Of a stretch of 64,000 bases of DNA, positions 32,586 through 41,168 are shown one piece after another. Each line of letters starts with the position of its first letter. Within the stretch, counting starts at the first letter, position 1. Made by a program: the position numbers and the translations under genes. The notes below the pieces were generated by a model that saw only the letters and a list, made by a program, of their open reading frames with translations, searched no databases and was not told the DNA's origin. The stretch lies in assembly GCF_900114995.1 (NCBI RefSeq), contig NZ_FOUX01000004.1, positions 558,001-622,000 of the forward strand, in the 5' to 3' direction. The DNA comes from Chitinophaga sp. YR627. GTDB lineage: Bacteria; Bacteroidota; Bacteroidia; Chitinophagales; Chitinophagaceae.

Positions 32586-35051
32586 TTACTGCTGATGGAA
32601 GGTAAGGCGGACTGTCAGACCATTCTTACTTTCAATCTCCAGCTGACCATCCAGTTGCGCGGCAAATGTCTGTATCAGTCTTATACCCAGGGATTTTCCT
32701 TCTGCGAAGTTGACGTCAGCAGGAAGTCCTTTTCCATTATCCGCAATAACCAGCAATAGCTTTGCATCACCGATATAATCCAGCGAGATGGAAATACTAC
32801 CTGCTTTCCCATTTGGAAAGGCGTATTTAATGGCATTTGTGACCACTTCACTCAGGATCAGGCCCATAGGCACCGCCTGCGAGACATCCATCTCTACCGG
32901 TGCAACATGCAGATCGAAAAAGATACGGACAACTCCCCGATAGCTGTCTTCGAGGTAGTGTACCAGTTCGTGGATATAAGAGGGCATGCTGACAAGACTG
33001 AGGTATTCAGACTGATATAGTTTCTGATGGATCAGTGAGATAGACTGCATACGATGGGCGCTGTCTTTAATAGCGGCCAGTGCTGCCTCGCTTTCCAGGA
33101 AATTGGATTGTGTATTCAGCAGACTCATAACGATCTGCAGGTTATTCTTTACCCGGTGATGTACCTCTTTGACCAGCCATTCCTTTTCTTCCACTAATCT
33201 TTGCAGGGAGCTGTTTTTATCTGTAATCTCTTTTTGTTTGATCGCCAGGGCCTGGATACTCCGCTGCTTTAAACGATACCGGTTCACACTTAGTAATAAC
33301 AATAACACCAGCAGAATAATACTACCGAACGTGACACGTTTCAACAGGTTGGATTGTTTGATCTGCTTCTGTTGCATCCGGCTTTGCTGACGCAAGGCTG
33401 CGATGTCTTTCTCTTTCTGACTGGTTTCATATTTCACCTGTATTTCTTCCAGCTCTTTCACGTGTGTGGCACTGTAGATAGAGTCGCTTAACAGCTGGTA
33501 GGCACGCAGGTGATGGATTGCGGATGCATTTCTGTTGAGGATGGAGTCTGCCTGAAACAACATCAGGTGCATATCCTTCACCATTGTCACCGGCGTACGG
33601 CCGGGTGTAATGGATAAAGCTGTATCCAGATAGATAGCAGCCTGCTGGTATTGTTTTCGTTCGAGGTAGAACTTTCCAACGGAATAATAGGTGATGGCGG
33701 AGATCTCATTACCCAGACGGGTACGGCTTTCCCAATACAGCATTTGATGATAATATTGCTCCGCTTTCCTGTATTGCCCCATCTCTGTATAACAGGCAGC
33801 AAACGCACCTGCCACCAGCTCCTTGTTGAGACTATGTACCGGCGGGAAATACTTCATGGTACGATGCAGCATAGCCAATGCTTCGGCCGTCTTTCCCAGT
33901 TTGATCAGTTCTTTGGTCAGGAAATAGTTGATCCTGGATACCGGTCCTTTATCAAAATTACGTTCATAGACTGTCAGTGCTTTCCGGTACCATTCAATGC
34001 TCCGGGTAGGATCGTTCAGTTGACTGTATATCGATCCTATTTTCTCATAGGTCATGCCTGCCATGGAGCTGTCTCCGGATTCATCGATCGCCTGCACACA
34101 GGCCAGTCCGTAGCCCAGGGCTTTGTTCAGATTACTTCTGAACAGGCTGATATCCATTAACTGGATGTAGTTGCGCGGAAGGTACTTATCTCCCTGTGCT
34201 CTTTCCATCTCCAGGACCTTCAGCAAACCCGCTTCTGCCAGCTGTAATTTACCCTGACGACGATACACTTCAGCCCTGGCGCCCCATACCCATATCTGCC
34301 GGGGAATATCCCTCAGGCGGATATAGATCAGCAGGGCGTTGGTCATGTATTCCGCCTTTTCAGTAAAGGTGCTGTCATGATCCGGGATACGATACCCCAG
34401 ATCGATCCACCAATCAGCTTCGTCCAGGTAATTATGTTCAGTATGTAATTCATTGATAATACCCAGGTACATTTCTTTACCGGCCCTGATATTATGTGAT
34501 TCGAAGTAATGTCTTCCCAACAGGCGGGTGCTCTCACGTCTACCCTTTATGTATCCGATCTTCCGGCTCTCATAAAATGCCTGCCGGAACCAGATACCGG
34601 CAGTATCCATATCTGCTTTATTACTGTAAGGCCGTTCCAGGTAGCTGATGCCCACCAGCATTTGCGCATGTACAACAAACACTTTATCAGTTGAAATGCG
34701 GATCAAGTCCACCACTTGCGTAAGTTGTCGTCCTTCCAGTAAAGCCTTTACCCCCAGCAAACGGGCTTCCATATACCCGTTCTGATAATGAATACGCTGT
34801 GCCAGTTCCTTTGCCCTACTGGACAACAGAAGTGCAGTATCCAGTTGAACCCGCAGCTTCTCCGGCATCCAGACATAATGTTGTCCCTGCTCGATCATCA
34901 GATCGACCAGATTACTGTCCTGTGCTGCACTATTGATCAGCGCCCAACGTTCCTGAATAGATATTTCTTTTTTGAGTCGTGGCTGCGCTCCTGCATTCAA
35001 ACATAACAGTAAGGGGAAAAACAGGCAGATAATACTCCTGGCAATGCTCAT
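32586..35051 (-). CDS. TPR-containing sensor histidine kinase (HisKA_2 type)
   Basis: An 821-residue membrane kinase. After a signal peptide (residues 1-22), a long periplasmic part of about 540 residues contains repeated TPR-like helices (YEKIGSIYSQLNDPTRSIEWYRKAL, YYSVGKFYLERKQYQQAAIYLDTAL). A coiled segment and one membrane helix follow (FGSIILLVLLLLLSV, about 570-585). The kinase core carries the H box VHHRVKNNLQIVMSLL (H631/H632), typical of HWE/HisKA_2 kinases, and the ATP-binding ADNGKGLP. There is no response regulator next to it, so it is an orphan kinase. The last base is 3 bases from the second caspase gene on the other strand. Confidence 0.9.
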   Translation of the reverse strand: MSIARSIICLFFPLLLCLNAGAQPRLKKEISIQERWALINSAAQDSNLVDLMIEQGQHYVWMPEKLRVQLDTALLLSSRAKELAQRIHYQNGYMEARLLGVKALLEGRQLTQVVDLIRISTDKVFVVHAQMLVGISYLERPYSNKADMDTAGIWFRQAFYESRKIGYIKGRRESTRLLGRHYFESHNIRAGKEMYLGIINELHTEHNYLDEADWWIDLGYRIPDHDSTFTEKAEYMTNALLIYIRLRDIPRQIWVWGARAEVYRRQGKLQLAEAGLLKVLEMERAQGDKYLPRNYIQLMDISLFRSNLNKALGYGLACVQAIDESGDSSMAGMTYEKIGSIYSQLNDPTRSIEWYRKALTVYERNFDKGPVSRINYFLTKELIKLGKTAEALAMLHRTMKYFPPVHSLNKELVAGAFAACYTEMGQYRKAEQYYHQMLYWESRTRLGNEISAITYYSVGKFYLERKQYQQAAIYLDTALSITPGRTPVTMVKDMHLMLFQADSILNRNASAIHHLRAYQLLSDSIYSATHVKELEEIQVKYETSQKEKDIAALRQQSRMQQKQIKQSNLLKRVTFGSIILLVLLLLLSVNRYRLKQRSIQALAIKQKEITDKNSSLQRLVEEKEWLVKEVHHRVKNNLQIVMSLLNTQSNFLESEAALAAIKDSAHRMQSISLIHQKLYQSEYLSLVSMPSYIHELVHYLEDSYRGVVRIFFDLHVAPVEMDVSQAVPMGLILSEVVTNAIKYAFPNGKAGSISISLDYIGDAKLLLVIADNGKGLPADVNFAEGKSLGIRLIQTFAAQLDGQLEIESKNGLTVRLTFHQQ

Positions 35052-35103
35052 TTTGGTTGATTACCTTACAAAGATGATTAAGATTTTTTGATCTTCCTAC
35101 TGT

Positions 35104-35144
35104 AAATAAAAATCCGGAAGCCCTGTCAACCAGGACTTCCGGAT
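35104..35144 (-). terminator. Terminator after the M28 peptidase gene
   Basis: ATCCGGAAG/CTTCCGGAT stem with inner CCTG/CAGG pairs, followed on the minus strand by TTTTTATTTA. It lies 22 bases beyond the stop at 35166. Confidence 0.9.
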
Positions 35145-35165
35145 CATCAATCATTTATAATCAGG

Positions 35166-36812
35166 TTATCTCTTCGCTTTGAATTCTGAGCCTTCTTTCC
35201 ATTGCGGGAACTTATCCTCATTGGATAAGGTTACACCCACATCAAAGAGGAAGCGTACATCTTCCACCATACCAGATAACTCCCAACTGGGATCCAGCTG
35301 ATCGAACGGAGAGTGATAATGATCACGGCCATACATGGCGGCATGATCCGGCGCCCAGGTAGAGTCATGGTTCAGCGACTGATTACCGCTACCCGGATAC
35401 AATGCAGGGATACCCACTTTGGCGAAATTGAAGTGGTCAGAGCGGAAGAACCATCCACCGGAAGGGTTGGCTTCAGGTATGAGGAACCGACCTTGTTTTT
35501 CAGCTGCTTTTGCGGCATAGTCATCCAGGTCAGACTGTCCCTTTCCGATAATGGTAATATCTTTTGTGCGACCAAAGAAGTTCAGTACATCCATGTTGAT
35601 ATCAGCAACGGTGGATTTGATCGGGAAGATGGGATGTGTCGCATAATATTCTGATCCCAGCAGCCCCTGTTCTTCGCCGGTCAAAGCCAGGAATAATACA
35701 GACCGTTTAGGCGGATGCTGCAGCTTTTTGAAAGCGGAGGCCAGTTGCAGCAGGGCTGATACACCGGAAGCATTATCAAGTGCACCGTTGTAGATCGTAT
35801 CACCTTTTACGGCTTCGCCTACACCCAGGTGATCCCAGTGAGCGGAATAAATGATGTATTCATTCTTCCGGTCGGTACCCGGCAGCAGGGCGGCCACATT
35901 GTGAGAGACTGATTTACGCGTCTTGTTATGCAGGGTCAGGGAAGCGGTGACACCTAAGGATACCGGCTTGAATCCAGGGCGTTTTGCCTGATTGATAATT
36001 GTATCAGATACGCCTGCCAGCTGGAACAGTTTCTTTGCAGATTCCTGGGTGAGCCATCCTTCGATAGCGGCGCGACTCATATTATTATCAGCCGTTTGCA
36101 GATCCAGTTTGGGTTTTGACCAGCCACTACGTACGACAGTCCAGCCATAACTGGCGGGTAACACATCATGAATAATGAGGATACCGGCGGCACCCTGACG
36201 GGCAGCTTCTTCAAATTTGTAGGTCCAGCGGCCATAATAGGTCATGGTGCGGGTCTTTCCTTTGAACAGGGTACTGTCATAGAAGCCCGGATCATTCACC
36301 ATTACCACAACGGTCTTACCTTTTACATCGAGCCCCGCATAGTCATTCCAGTTATATTCCGGAGCGACGATACCGAACCCGGCAAAGATCATTTCGGAGT
36401 TATTAATAGATACCTGGTCCTGTACACGCTTGGTGCCGGCTACGTACTGATCCAGGTAGGACAGTTTCAGGTCGCCGTTTTTCCCCTTGAGCCGGAGATC
36501 ACCATCCGGGTTAGACTGGATTTCCACCATGGGGACATCCTGCAGGTAACTGGTACCGTTACCCGGTTCCAGACCAATTTCCTTAAATCGTTTTTCCAGA
36601 TAGGCGAGGGTCTTCTCTTCGCCGATGGTAAAGGGTTTACGACCCTGAAATTCGTCGGAGGCCAGTACGGAAATGTCACGTACCAGACCGGCGGAGTCAA
36701 TGGCTTTAATGGCGGTTGAGTCGTCTTCCCGGCCCGCCTGCTTTGTGCCTGTATTACAGGCGGCGGCCAGCGTAGCCAGGAGTAAAAGAGAACGCAGGTC
36801 TTTCATGAGCAA
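35166..36812 (-). CDS. M28 family zinc aminopeptidase lipoprotein with PA domain
   Basis: A 548-residue lipoprotein; LATLAAAC is the lipobox. Residues about 130-265 correspond to a protease-associated (PA) insert (AAPEYNWNDYAGLDVKGKTVVV, RQGAAGILIIHD). The two-zinc catalytic domain follows: YSAHWDHLG (His and Asp), NGALDNASGVSALLQLA (bridging Asp), LALTGEEQGLLGSEYY (Glu-Glu), and near the end a His in HYHSPFDQ. It probably trims peptides at the cell surface or in the periplasm. An alternative start two codons later (MKDLRS) is equally good. Monocistronic, divergent from the XRE gene at 36929. Confidence 0.93.
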   Translation of the reverse strand: MLMKDLRSLLLLATLAAACNTGTKQAGREDDSTAIKAIDSAGLVRDISVLASDEFQGRKPFTIGEEKTLAYLEKRFKEIGLEPGNGTSYLQDVPMVEIQSNPDGDLRLKGKNGDLKLSYLDQYVAGTKRVQDQVSINNSEMIFAGFGIVAPEYNWNDYAGLDVKGKTVVVMVNDPGFYDSTLFKGKTRTMTYYGRWTYKFEEAARQGAAGILIIHDVLPASYGWTVVRSGWSKPKLDLQTADNNMSRAAIEGWLTQESAKKLFQLAGVSDTIINQAKRPGFKPVSLGVTASLTLHNKTRKSVSHNVAALLPGTDRKNEYIIYSAHWDHLGVGEAVKGDTIYNGALDNASGVSALLQLASAFKKLQHPPKRSVLFLALTGEEQGLLGSEYYATHPIFPIKSTVADINMDVLNFFGRTKDITIIGKGQSDLDDYAAKAAEKQGRFLIPEANPSGGWFFRSDHFNFAKVGIPALYPGSGNQSLNHDSTWAPDHAAMYGRDHYHSPFDQLDPSWELSGMVEDVRFLFDVGVTLSNEDKFPQWKEGSEFKAKR

Positions 36813-36887
36813 GTTGTATTTCCTCTAAAGATATTAAATTCATGAAAGGTCCTACCCGCTGATGTTCTCTCTTTGCGTAAATAATTA

Positions 36888-36895
36888 TATGTTTG
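36888..36895 (+). promoter_or_regulatory. -7 promoter box of the XRE/ImmA-like gene (TATGTTTG)
   Basis: Exact TAnnTTTG match 33 bases before the ATG at 36929. It overlaps the alternative ATG at 36893, which supports the later start. Confidence 0.6.
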
Positions 36896-36928
36896 CCGAC
36901 CACACACCCCTCCCTAAATCTAAACTGT

Positions 36929-37972
36929 ATGCAATATTTCGGAGAACGATTAAAAGCCGCACGTAAAATTAAAGGCTGGTCCCTGCAGGACCTGGCCAAC
37001 CAGACCGCCAATTCCATTACCAAACAGGCGCTGAGCAAATATGAAGCTGATGTAATGCATCCCTCCCGTAAGATCTTATTGTTGTTATCAGCGGCATTGG
37101 GGGTAAAACCAGGTTACTTTGAAGGACAACCGGCATTCAGACTGCCGGATTTTGAATTTCCGCGTAAAGGGAACGTACCATCTAAACAGATCGACAGTAT
37201 TAAGGAGAAGGTAAAAGGCGTACTGGAACGTTATCTGCAGGCAGAATCCCTGCTCAACATGCCGGTTAGATTCAACAATCCACTCAAGACCTTTCCGGTA
37301 GCGGATGAGACAGCAGCGGCTGCAATTGCTGTCAGGCTACTGGACAAATGGGACCTGGGCAGAGGCCCCATTCACAACATTACGGGGATGCTGGAAGAAA
37401 AGTCCATCCGCGTTATTGAAGTAGATGCACCTGTTACATTCGACGCCCTGGGCGCATGGATTGACAAGGTACCGCTGATCGTACTACATCAGGACCGGCT
37501 GGCTGACATCAAGCGTTACCATGCATTGTATGAATTAGGTCAGCTGTTGCTGACTGTTCCTGCGACTGCTGACAAGGACAGGATCTGCCAGACCTTTGCG
37601 GCCGCGATGCTGCTTCCGGGCGACACACTGGAATCGCTGCTTGGCGCTAAAAGGACGGCTATTGCGCCTGGAGAACTGATCTGCATCAAGGAGCAGTATG
37701 GTCTTCCCATGCAGGTGATCATGAGGCATGCCATCTTCAAAGACATCATTGATCGTAAAGAGACAGGGGCATTCTTCCGCATGATCACGGAAAACAAAGA
37801 CGAAGCGGGCCTGGGCTGTTACACCGGACAGGAAAAGACCGGCCGTTTCGACAGAATGGTCCGCAGACTGATGGCGGAAGAAGTCATTCCTGCCCAGAAA
37901 GCGGAGGCACTGACCGGCATACCGGAAGAAGCGCTGAAAAGGCAACTGGAAGTATTTGCGGGGGTATCCTGA
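36929..37972 (+). CDS. XRE transcriptional regulator with inactive ImmA/IrrE-like domain
   Basis: A 347-residue protein. Residues 1-65 form an XRE helix-turn-helix (RLKAARKIKGWSLQDLANQT). Residues about 130-260 align with the ImmA/IrrE peptidase domain, which normally carries HELGH to hold zinc. Here the site reads YELGQ (201-205), so both zinc-binding histidines are lost. The later Glu of the family motif (EANxFAAELL) is also replaced (ICQTFAAAML). The protein is therefore probably a pure regulator without protease activity. The C-terminal helical part (RLMAEEVIPAQKAEALTGIP) is usual for the family. Followed by a very strong palindromic terminator. Confidence 0.85.
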   Translation: MQYFGERLKAARKIKGWSLQDLANQTANSITKQALSKYEADVMHPSRKILLLLSAALGVKPGYFEGQPAFRLPDFEFPRKGNVPSKQIDSIKEKVKGVLERYLQAESLLNMPVRFNNPLKTFPVADETAAAAIAVRLLDKWDLGRGPIHNITGMLEEKSIRVIEVDAPVTFDALGAWIDKVPLIVLHQDRLADIKRYHALYELGQLLLTVPATADKDRICQTFAAAMLLPGDTLESLLGAKRTAIAPGELICIKEQYGLPMQVIMRHAIFKDIIDRKETGAFFRMITENKDEAGLGCYTGQEKTGRFDRMVRRLMAEEVIPAQKAEALTGIPEEALKRQLEVFAGVS

Positions 37973-37987
37973 GTACCGTAATTTTTT

Positions 37988-38030
37988 ATGGAAAAAGCCT
38001 TTTACGTAGTACGTAAAAGGCTTTTTCCAT
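37988..38030 (+). terminator. 43-base near-perfect palindrome, terminator of the XRE gene
   Basis: Two exact 21-base inverted arms around a single central G (38009), beginning ATGGAAAAAGCC and ending GGCTTTTTCCAT. It lies 15 bases after the stop. Confidence 0.85.
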
Positions 38031-38086
38031 TTCATATCGTGCTCCTACGGGAAAATCCCCCTCTCCCAAAACCGCTTATTTCCCAT

Positions 38087-38117
38087 TGTCTGAGGCCTCG
38101 CTACGGGACTACATTTG
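38087..38117 (+). promoter_or_regulatory. Promoter of the 55-aa orphan gene
   Basis: TTG (38087-38089), 20 bases, TACATTTG (38110-38117): a full match to the Bacteroidota -33/-7 pattern, 38 bases before the ATG at 38156. Confidence 0.7.
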
Positions 38118-38155
38118 TATCGTACAAACGCCCCATCACCTTAATCCTTACGATC

Positions 38156-38323
38156 ATGGACCCCGCATTACTTACACATCACCTGGAACTGATTGACAAA
38201 AAGATTGTCAGGAAAATAATTGCCACTGCCGCAAAAGATCATTTGATACCTGTTCATCCCAAACCAGCCAGCTCCGAATCTAACCCCAATAAGTACACCC
38301 GCAACAGAAAAGCGCCCCGGTAG
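38156..38323 (+). CDS. Small orphan protein, 55 residues
   Basis: Unrecognised. It has a predicted helical first half (MDPALLTHHLELIDKKIVRK) and a basic, Pro/Ser/Asn-rich tail ending in RNRKAPR. There is no signal peptide. The evidence that it is real is its position: a well-formed promoter 38 bases upstream and a terminator that starts at its own stop codon, with no other gene between them. An ATG at 37988 in the same frame lies inside the preceding terminator palindrome and is not a plausible start. Confidence 0.6.
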   Translation: MDPALLTHHLELIDKKIVRKIIATAAKDHLIPVHPKPASSESNPNKYTRNRKAPR

Positions 38324-38341
38324 TATCCGGAGCGCTTTCCC
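38309..38341. terminator. Bidirectional terminator after the 55-aa gene
   Basis: AAAGCGCCCCGG, short loop, CCGGAGCGCTTT with one mismatch. It overlaps the stop codon and also faces the end of the convergent PepSY gene. Confidence 0.75.
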
Positions 38342-38370
38342 TTGTGTATGTGGGCTATTACTACGCGTTG

Positions 38371-39648
38371 TTAATGTCCAGCTATAGCTGACACTGCCTT
38401 TTCTTCGGCATGCGCATGATGTACTTTCCGGTGATGCTGTTTGTTGTGTTTTGCAGCTCTCTTCTCTTTCTTTCCCTTATTCCACCATACCAGGAACCCG
38501 GTAACAGGTAAACTGGCGCAGATCAGGCTTGCAAAGAAGGCAAGGATCTTACCCGGTAATCCGGCAATCGCACCTACATGGATATCATAGTTCATACCGA
38601 TCAGTTTCTCACCGGCATTTCTGTCCTTCGAAGTTTCCCGTAACAGCAATTGACCTGTTGTTTTATCAAATTGCAGGTCATCCCGGTCATAGTAGGTTTC
38701 TTTTCCCCAGTATACGGACATCCGTATTGTCGCCTTACTGGCCGGAGGCGTTGCCCGTATGCCGATACGTCTGGCTTCCGGGAACTGCTTTACCGCGGTG
38801 GCATAGGCAATATCCAGCGGATTGACATTGGCCAGTGGCAACGCCAGGGTATCGGAGAACACCTCTTTATGCTTTGGCGGAGTCACGCTACGTGAGGCGA
38901 CCACATAAACGGTGGTCTGGAACCATTTAAAGGCCCATACCATTCCTGTCAGCGCGAGTACGAGGGCTATCGCCATGGCATAGAACCCTAATACGTTATG
39001 GAGGTCGTAATTGACACGTTTGAAGTTGCCCGACCATTTGATCTTAAAGCTCTGTTCGCGGGCTTTTTTCGACCATTTCTTAGGCCACCAGAGTATGAGT
39101 CCGGTAATGAGCAGGATAACGAATATGAAGGTGCTCCAGCCTACGATCGGCTGACCATACTTATCATTGAGGAGCAGGCTCCAGTGCAGATATTTTATGA
39201 TGACGAAGAAATCTTTCTTCAGGTCACGTACGGCTGTTACCTGACCGGTATATGGATTGACATATGCCGTTTTATAATACGCGGTGGTACCAAAGAGGGT
39301 CAGGGCATTTTCATCGCCATCCTTGTAGGTAATGAACTCCCATGCACGATCCGGCTGACGGTAGGTAAAAGTGCTCAATACCGGAAAATCCTTTCCAAGA
39401 GCAGCCTGGGCCTTTTCCTGTAATACACTTAAGGGAAGAGCGGGTTGTTCTTTTGGGGTGACGAACAGGATATCATGATGCACCCATTCGCTGATCTCTT
39501 TCTGGAATACAAAGATACAGCCGGTGAGCGCGACGATAAATACAACAATCCCGGATGCAAGTCCAAGCCAGAGGTGTAACCAGGCATTGAGCTTTTTTCT
39601 CCAGGATGGGCCTTTTTTCTTGCCGTTTGCTTGCGTATTGTTCCCCAT
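38371..39648 (-). CDS. PepSY-associated membrane protein (PepSY_TM family)
   Basis: A 425-residue inner-membrane protein with four main helices: the first in WLGLASGIVVFIVALTGCIF, then VGWSTFIFVILLITGLILWW, FYAMAIALVLALTGMVWAF and SLICASLPVTGFLVWW. The periplasmic loops carry PepSY-like strands. Conserved histidines in LHLWLG, YLHWSLL, DLHNVLG and YDIHVGAIAG agree with the flavin/heme-linked ferric reductase-like members of this family, often found with siderophore uptake genes. The frame is open to 39885, but the ATG at 39648 (MGNNTQANGKK) fits the family N-terminus. It is divergent from an AraC regulator that may control it. Confidence 0.88.
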   Translation of the reverse strand: MGNNTQANGKKKGPSWRKKLNAWLHLWLGLASGIVVFIVALTGCIFVFQKEISEWVHHDILFVTPKEQPALPLSVLQEKAQAALGKDFPVLSTFTYRQPDRAWEFITYKDGDENALTLFGTTAYYKTAYVNPYTGQVTAVRDLKKDFFVIIKYLHWSLLLNDKYGQPIVGWSTFIFVILLITGLILWWPKKWSKKAREQSFKIKWSGNFKRVNYDLHNVLGFYAMAIALVLALTGMVWAFKWFQTTVYVVASRSVTPPKHKEVFSDTLALPLANVNPLDIAYATAVKQFPEARRIGIRATPPASKATIRMSVYWGKETYYDRDDLQFDKTTGQLLLRETSKDRNAGEKLIGMNYDIHVGAIAGLPGKILAFFASLICASLPVTGFLVWWNKGKKEKRAAKHNKQHHRKVHHAHAEEKAVSAIAGH

Positions 39649-39865
39649 GGTGGCAGACAAAATGTTTAAGAAATGGATTGCTTCCGTACGGTAGGGGCCG
39701 GTCACATCAGTCGCATAGGGTCTCCTTACCGATTTAAGGGACAAAAGTCGGGGAGCTAAAATGGAAAAACCAGACGAAAAGGGAATTTGACTTACGCAAA
39801 ACGGAAAAATAAAAATTGAACACTGGTAGTGAGGCTGCAGTACCGTTCTATAATTTGGTAGTACG

Positions 39866-40870
39866 ATGACCCTACCATTGTCCATTTCAACCCAAATAGG
39901 GCAGCCGATATTGTTTACCCCCGGCCTGCCAGCGGCCTATTCCAGCTACGCGCTGCAGGGCACCCAGCCGTATTATGCGGTGAGTGACAGCTTTGGCTGT
40001 ATCCTGTTCCAGCAGGTAGCCAATCACAACTACAAGGCGTGGATGAGTCATTATATCATTAATAAACCGACAGCATTCAAAATAAAAGGAAATGTGGACG
40101 ACCTGCTGCTCCACCATACGTTAAAGGGGAATATGTTTTACGAGCTGAATGGCCACGAAAGCGAGACTTTTCAGCATCAGATGAACATTGTCGTAACGCC
40201 GCGTCTTCGTCACCTGGTCAGGTTTAAATCACCTGGTCTGTACGTTGCGCTGGAGATTCAGATACCGGTAGATGAACTGAGGAGTTATCAGGAAAGCTTC
40301 CCCGTCGTGCAGGAATTACTCAATAAATTATCTAATGAAAATACCATTACTCTCCTGGATCAAAATATGATTGCTCACGAGCGGCTTCGCAACATTATAC
40401 AAGACATAACAGAACGCCAGTTACCCAAAGCAGCCAGCGAAAAATACAGAGAACAGAAAACAGGAGAATTCATCATTGAATCACTTGATATGCTTACACG
40501 TTATTTAACAGATGCCAACGGCCTGAGTGCCGCCGACCACGAAAGAGGAGAGCGTACTGAAGTACACTTGCTGAAACATCTGCAGCAGCCATCACCTCCT
40601 ACCCTCAAACAGCTTTCAAGATTTGCCGGTACAAATGAAAAGAAACTGGAAGAGATCTTCCGGAGTCGTCACGGTATTACGGTATACGACTTCTTCCAGA
40701 ATGCACGTATGCGTATCATTTACCGCAAACTCACGGAAACGACTGTACCCTTGCAGGATCTTGCGGAAGAATTCGGTTACACGGATTATTCCAGCTTCTC
40801 TTATGCAGTAAAGAAGCGGTTTTCGCTGAGTCCGCGAGAGCTTCGGAAAAACAGCAGTATCAACTCTTAA
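39866..40870 (+). CDS. AraC family transcriptional regulator
   Basis: A 334-residue regulator. The C-terminal 100 residues hold two helix-turn-helix motifs (LKQLSRFAGTNEKKLEEIFRS, LQDLAEEFGYTDYSSFSYA) with the usual RFSLSPRELR ending. The N-terminal about 220 residues are not a recognised sensor domain, but the arrangement recalls iron/siderophore regulators of the PchR type. The divergent PepSY membrane protein gene, 217 bases away, is the likely target. The inducer is unknown. Confidence 0.9.
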   Translation: MTLPLSISTQIGQPILFTPGLPAAYSSYALQGTQPYYAVSDSFGCILFQQVANHNYKAWMSHYIINKPTAFKIKGNVDDLLLHHTLKGNMFYELNGHESETFQHQMNIVVTPRLRHLVRFKSPGLYVALEIQIPVDELRSYQESFPVVQELLNKLSNENTITLLDQNMIAHERLRNIIQDITERQLPKAASEKYREQKTGEFIIESLDMLTRYLTDANGLSAADHERGERTEVHLLKHLQQPSPPTLKQLSRFAGTNEKKLEEIFRSRHGITVYDFFQNARMRIIYRKLTETTVPLQDLAEEFGYTDYSSFSYAVKKRFSLSPRELRKNSSINS

Positions 40871-41168
40871 GAGAAATTCTTTTTTTCCAAAGTTCGTCGT
40901 ATTACTCCTAACATGAACCATATAGTCATGACGTAACTTTAAAACAGAAAGAACAATATTATTCGTTTTCGTTGCCATAACGATCTATAATACGACAAGA
41001 ACATTTAATGGTATATTGAGGAAAACAACGTCCTGGCTTTCTAGCCGGGACCCTTTTTCTTACAATGTTACCATTTCAGTTATATCGCAACATATACCAG
41101 TTGTAATATGCCAATTAAATTTTCTTTACGTTGATTATACTCCCATTAAACATACTTAACCCAGGTAC
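40871..41168. other. 298-base spacer between the AraC and GH2 genes
   Basis: No gene seen. It contains the inverted pair GTCGTATTA (40904 region) and TAATACGAC (about 40987-40995), and the terminator at 41030-41058. Confidence 0.5.
41030..41058 (+). terminator. Intrinsic terminator upstream of the GH2 gene
   Basis: GTCCTGGC - TTTCTA - GCCGGGAC followed by CCTTTTT, with one G-T pair. Confidence 0.8.

Noticed and set aside
37988..38155. In-frame upstream start for the 55-aa gene
   Set aside because: The upstream ATG lies in the terminator palindrome and before the promoter at 38087-38117.
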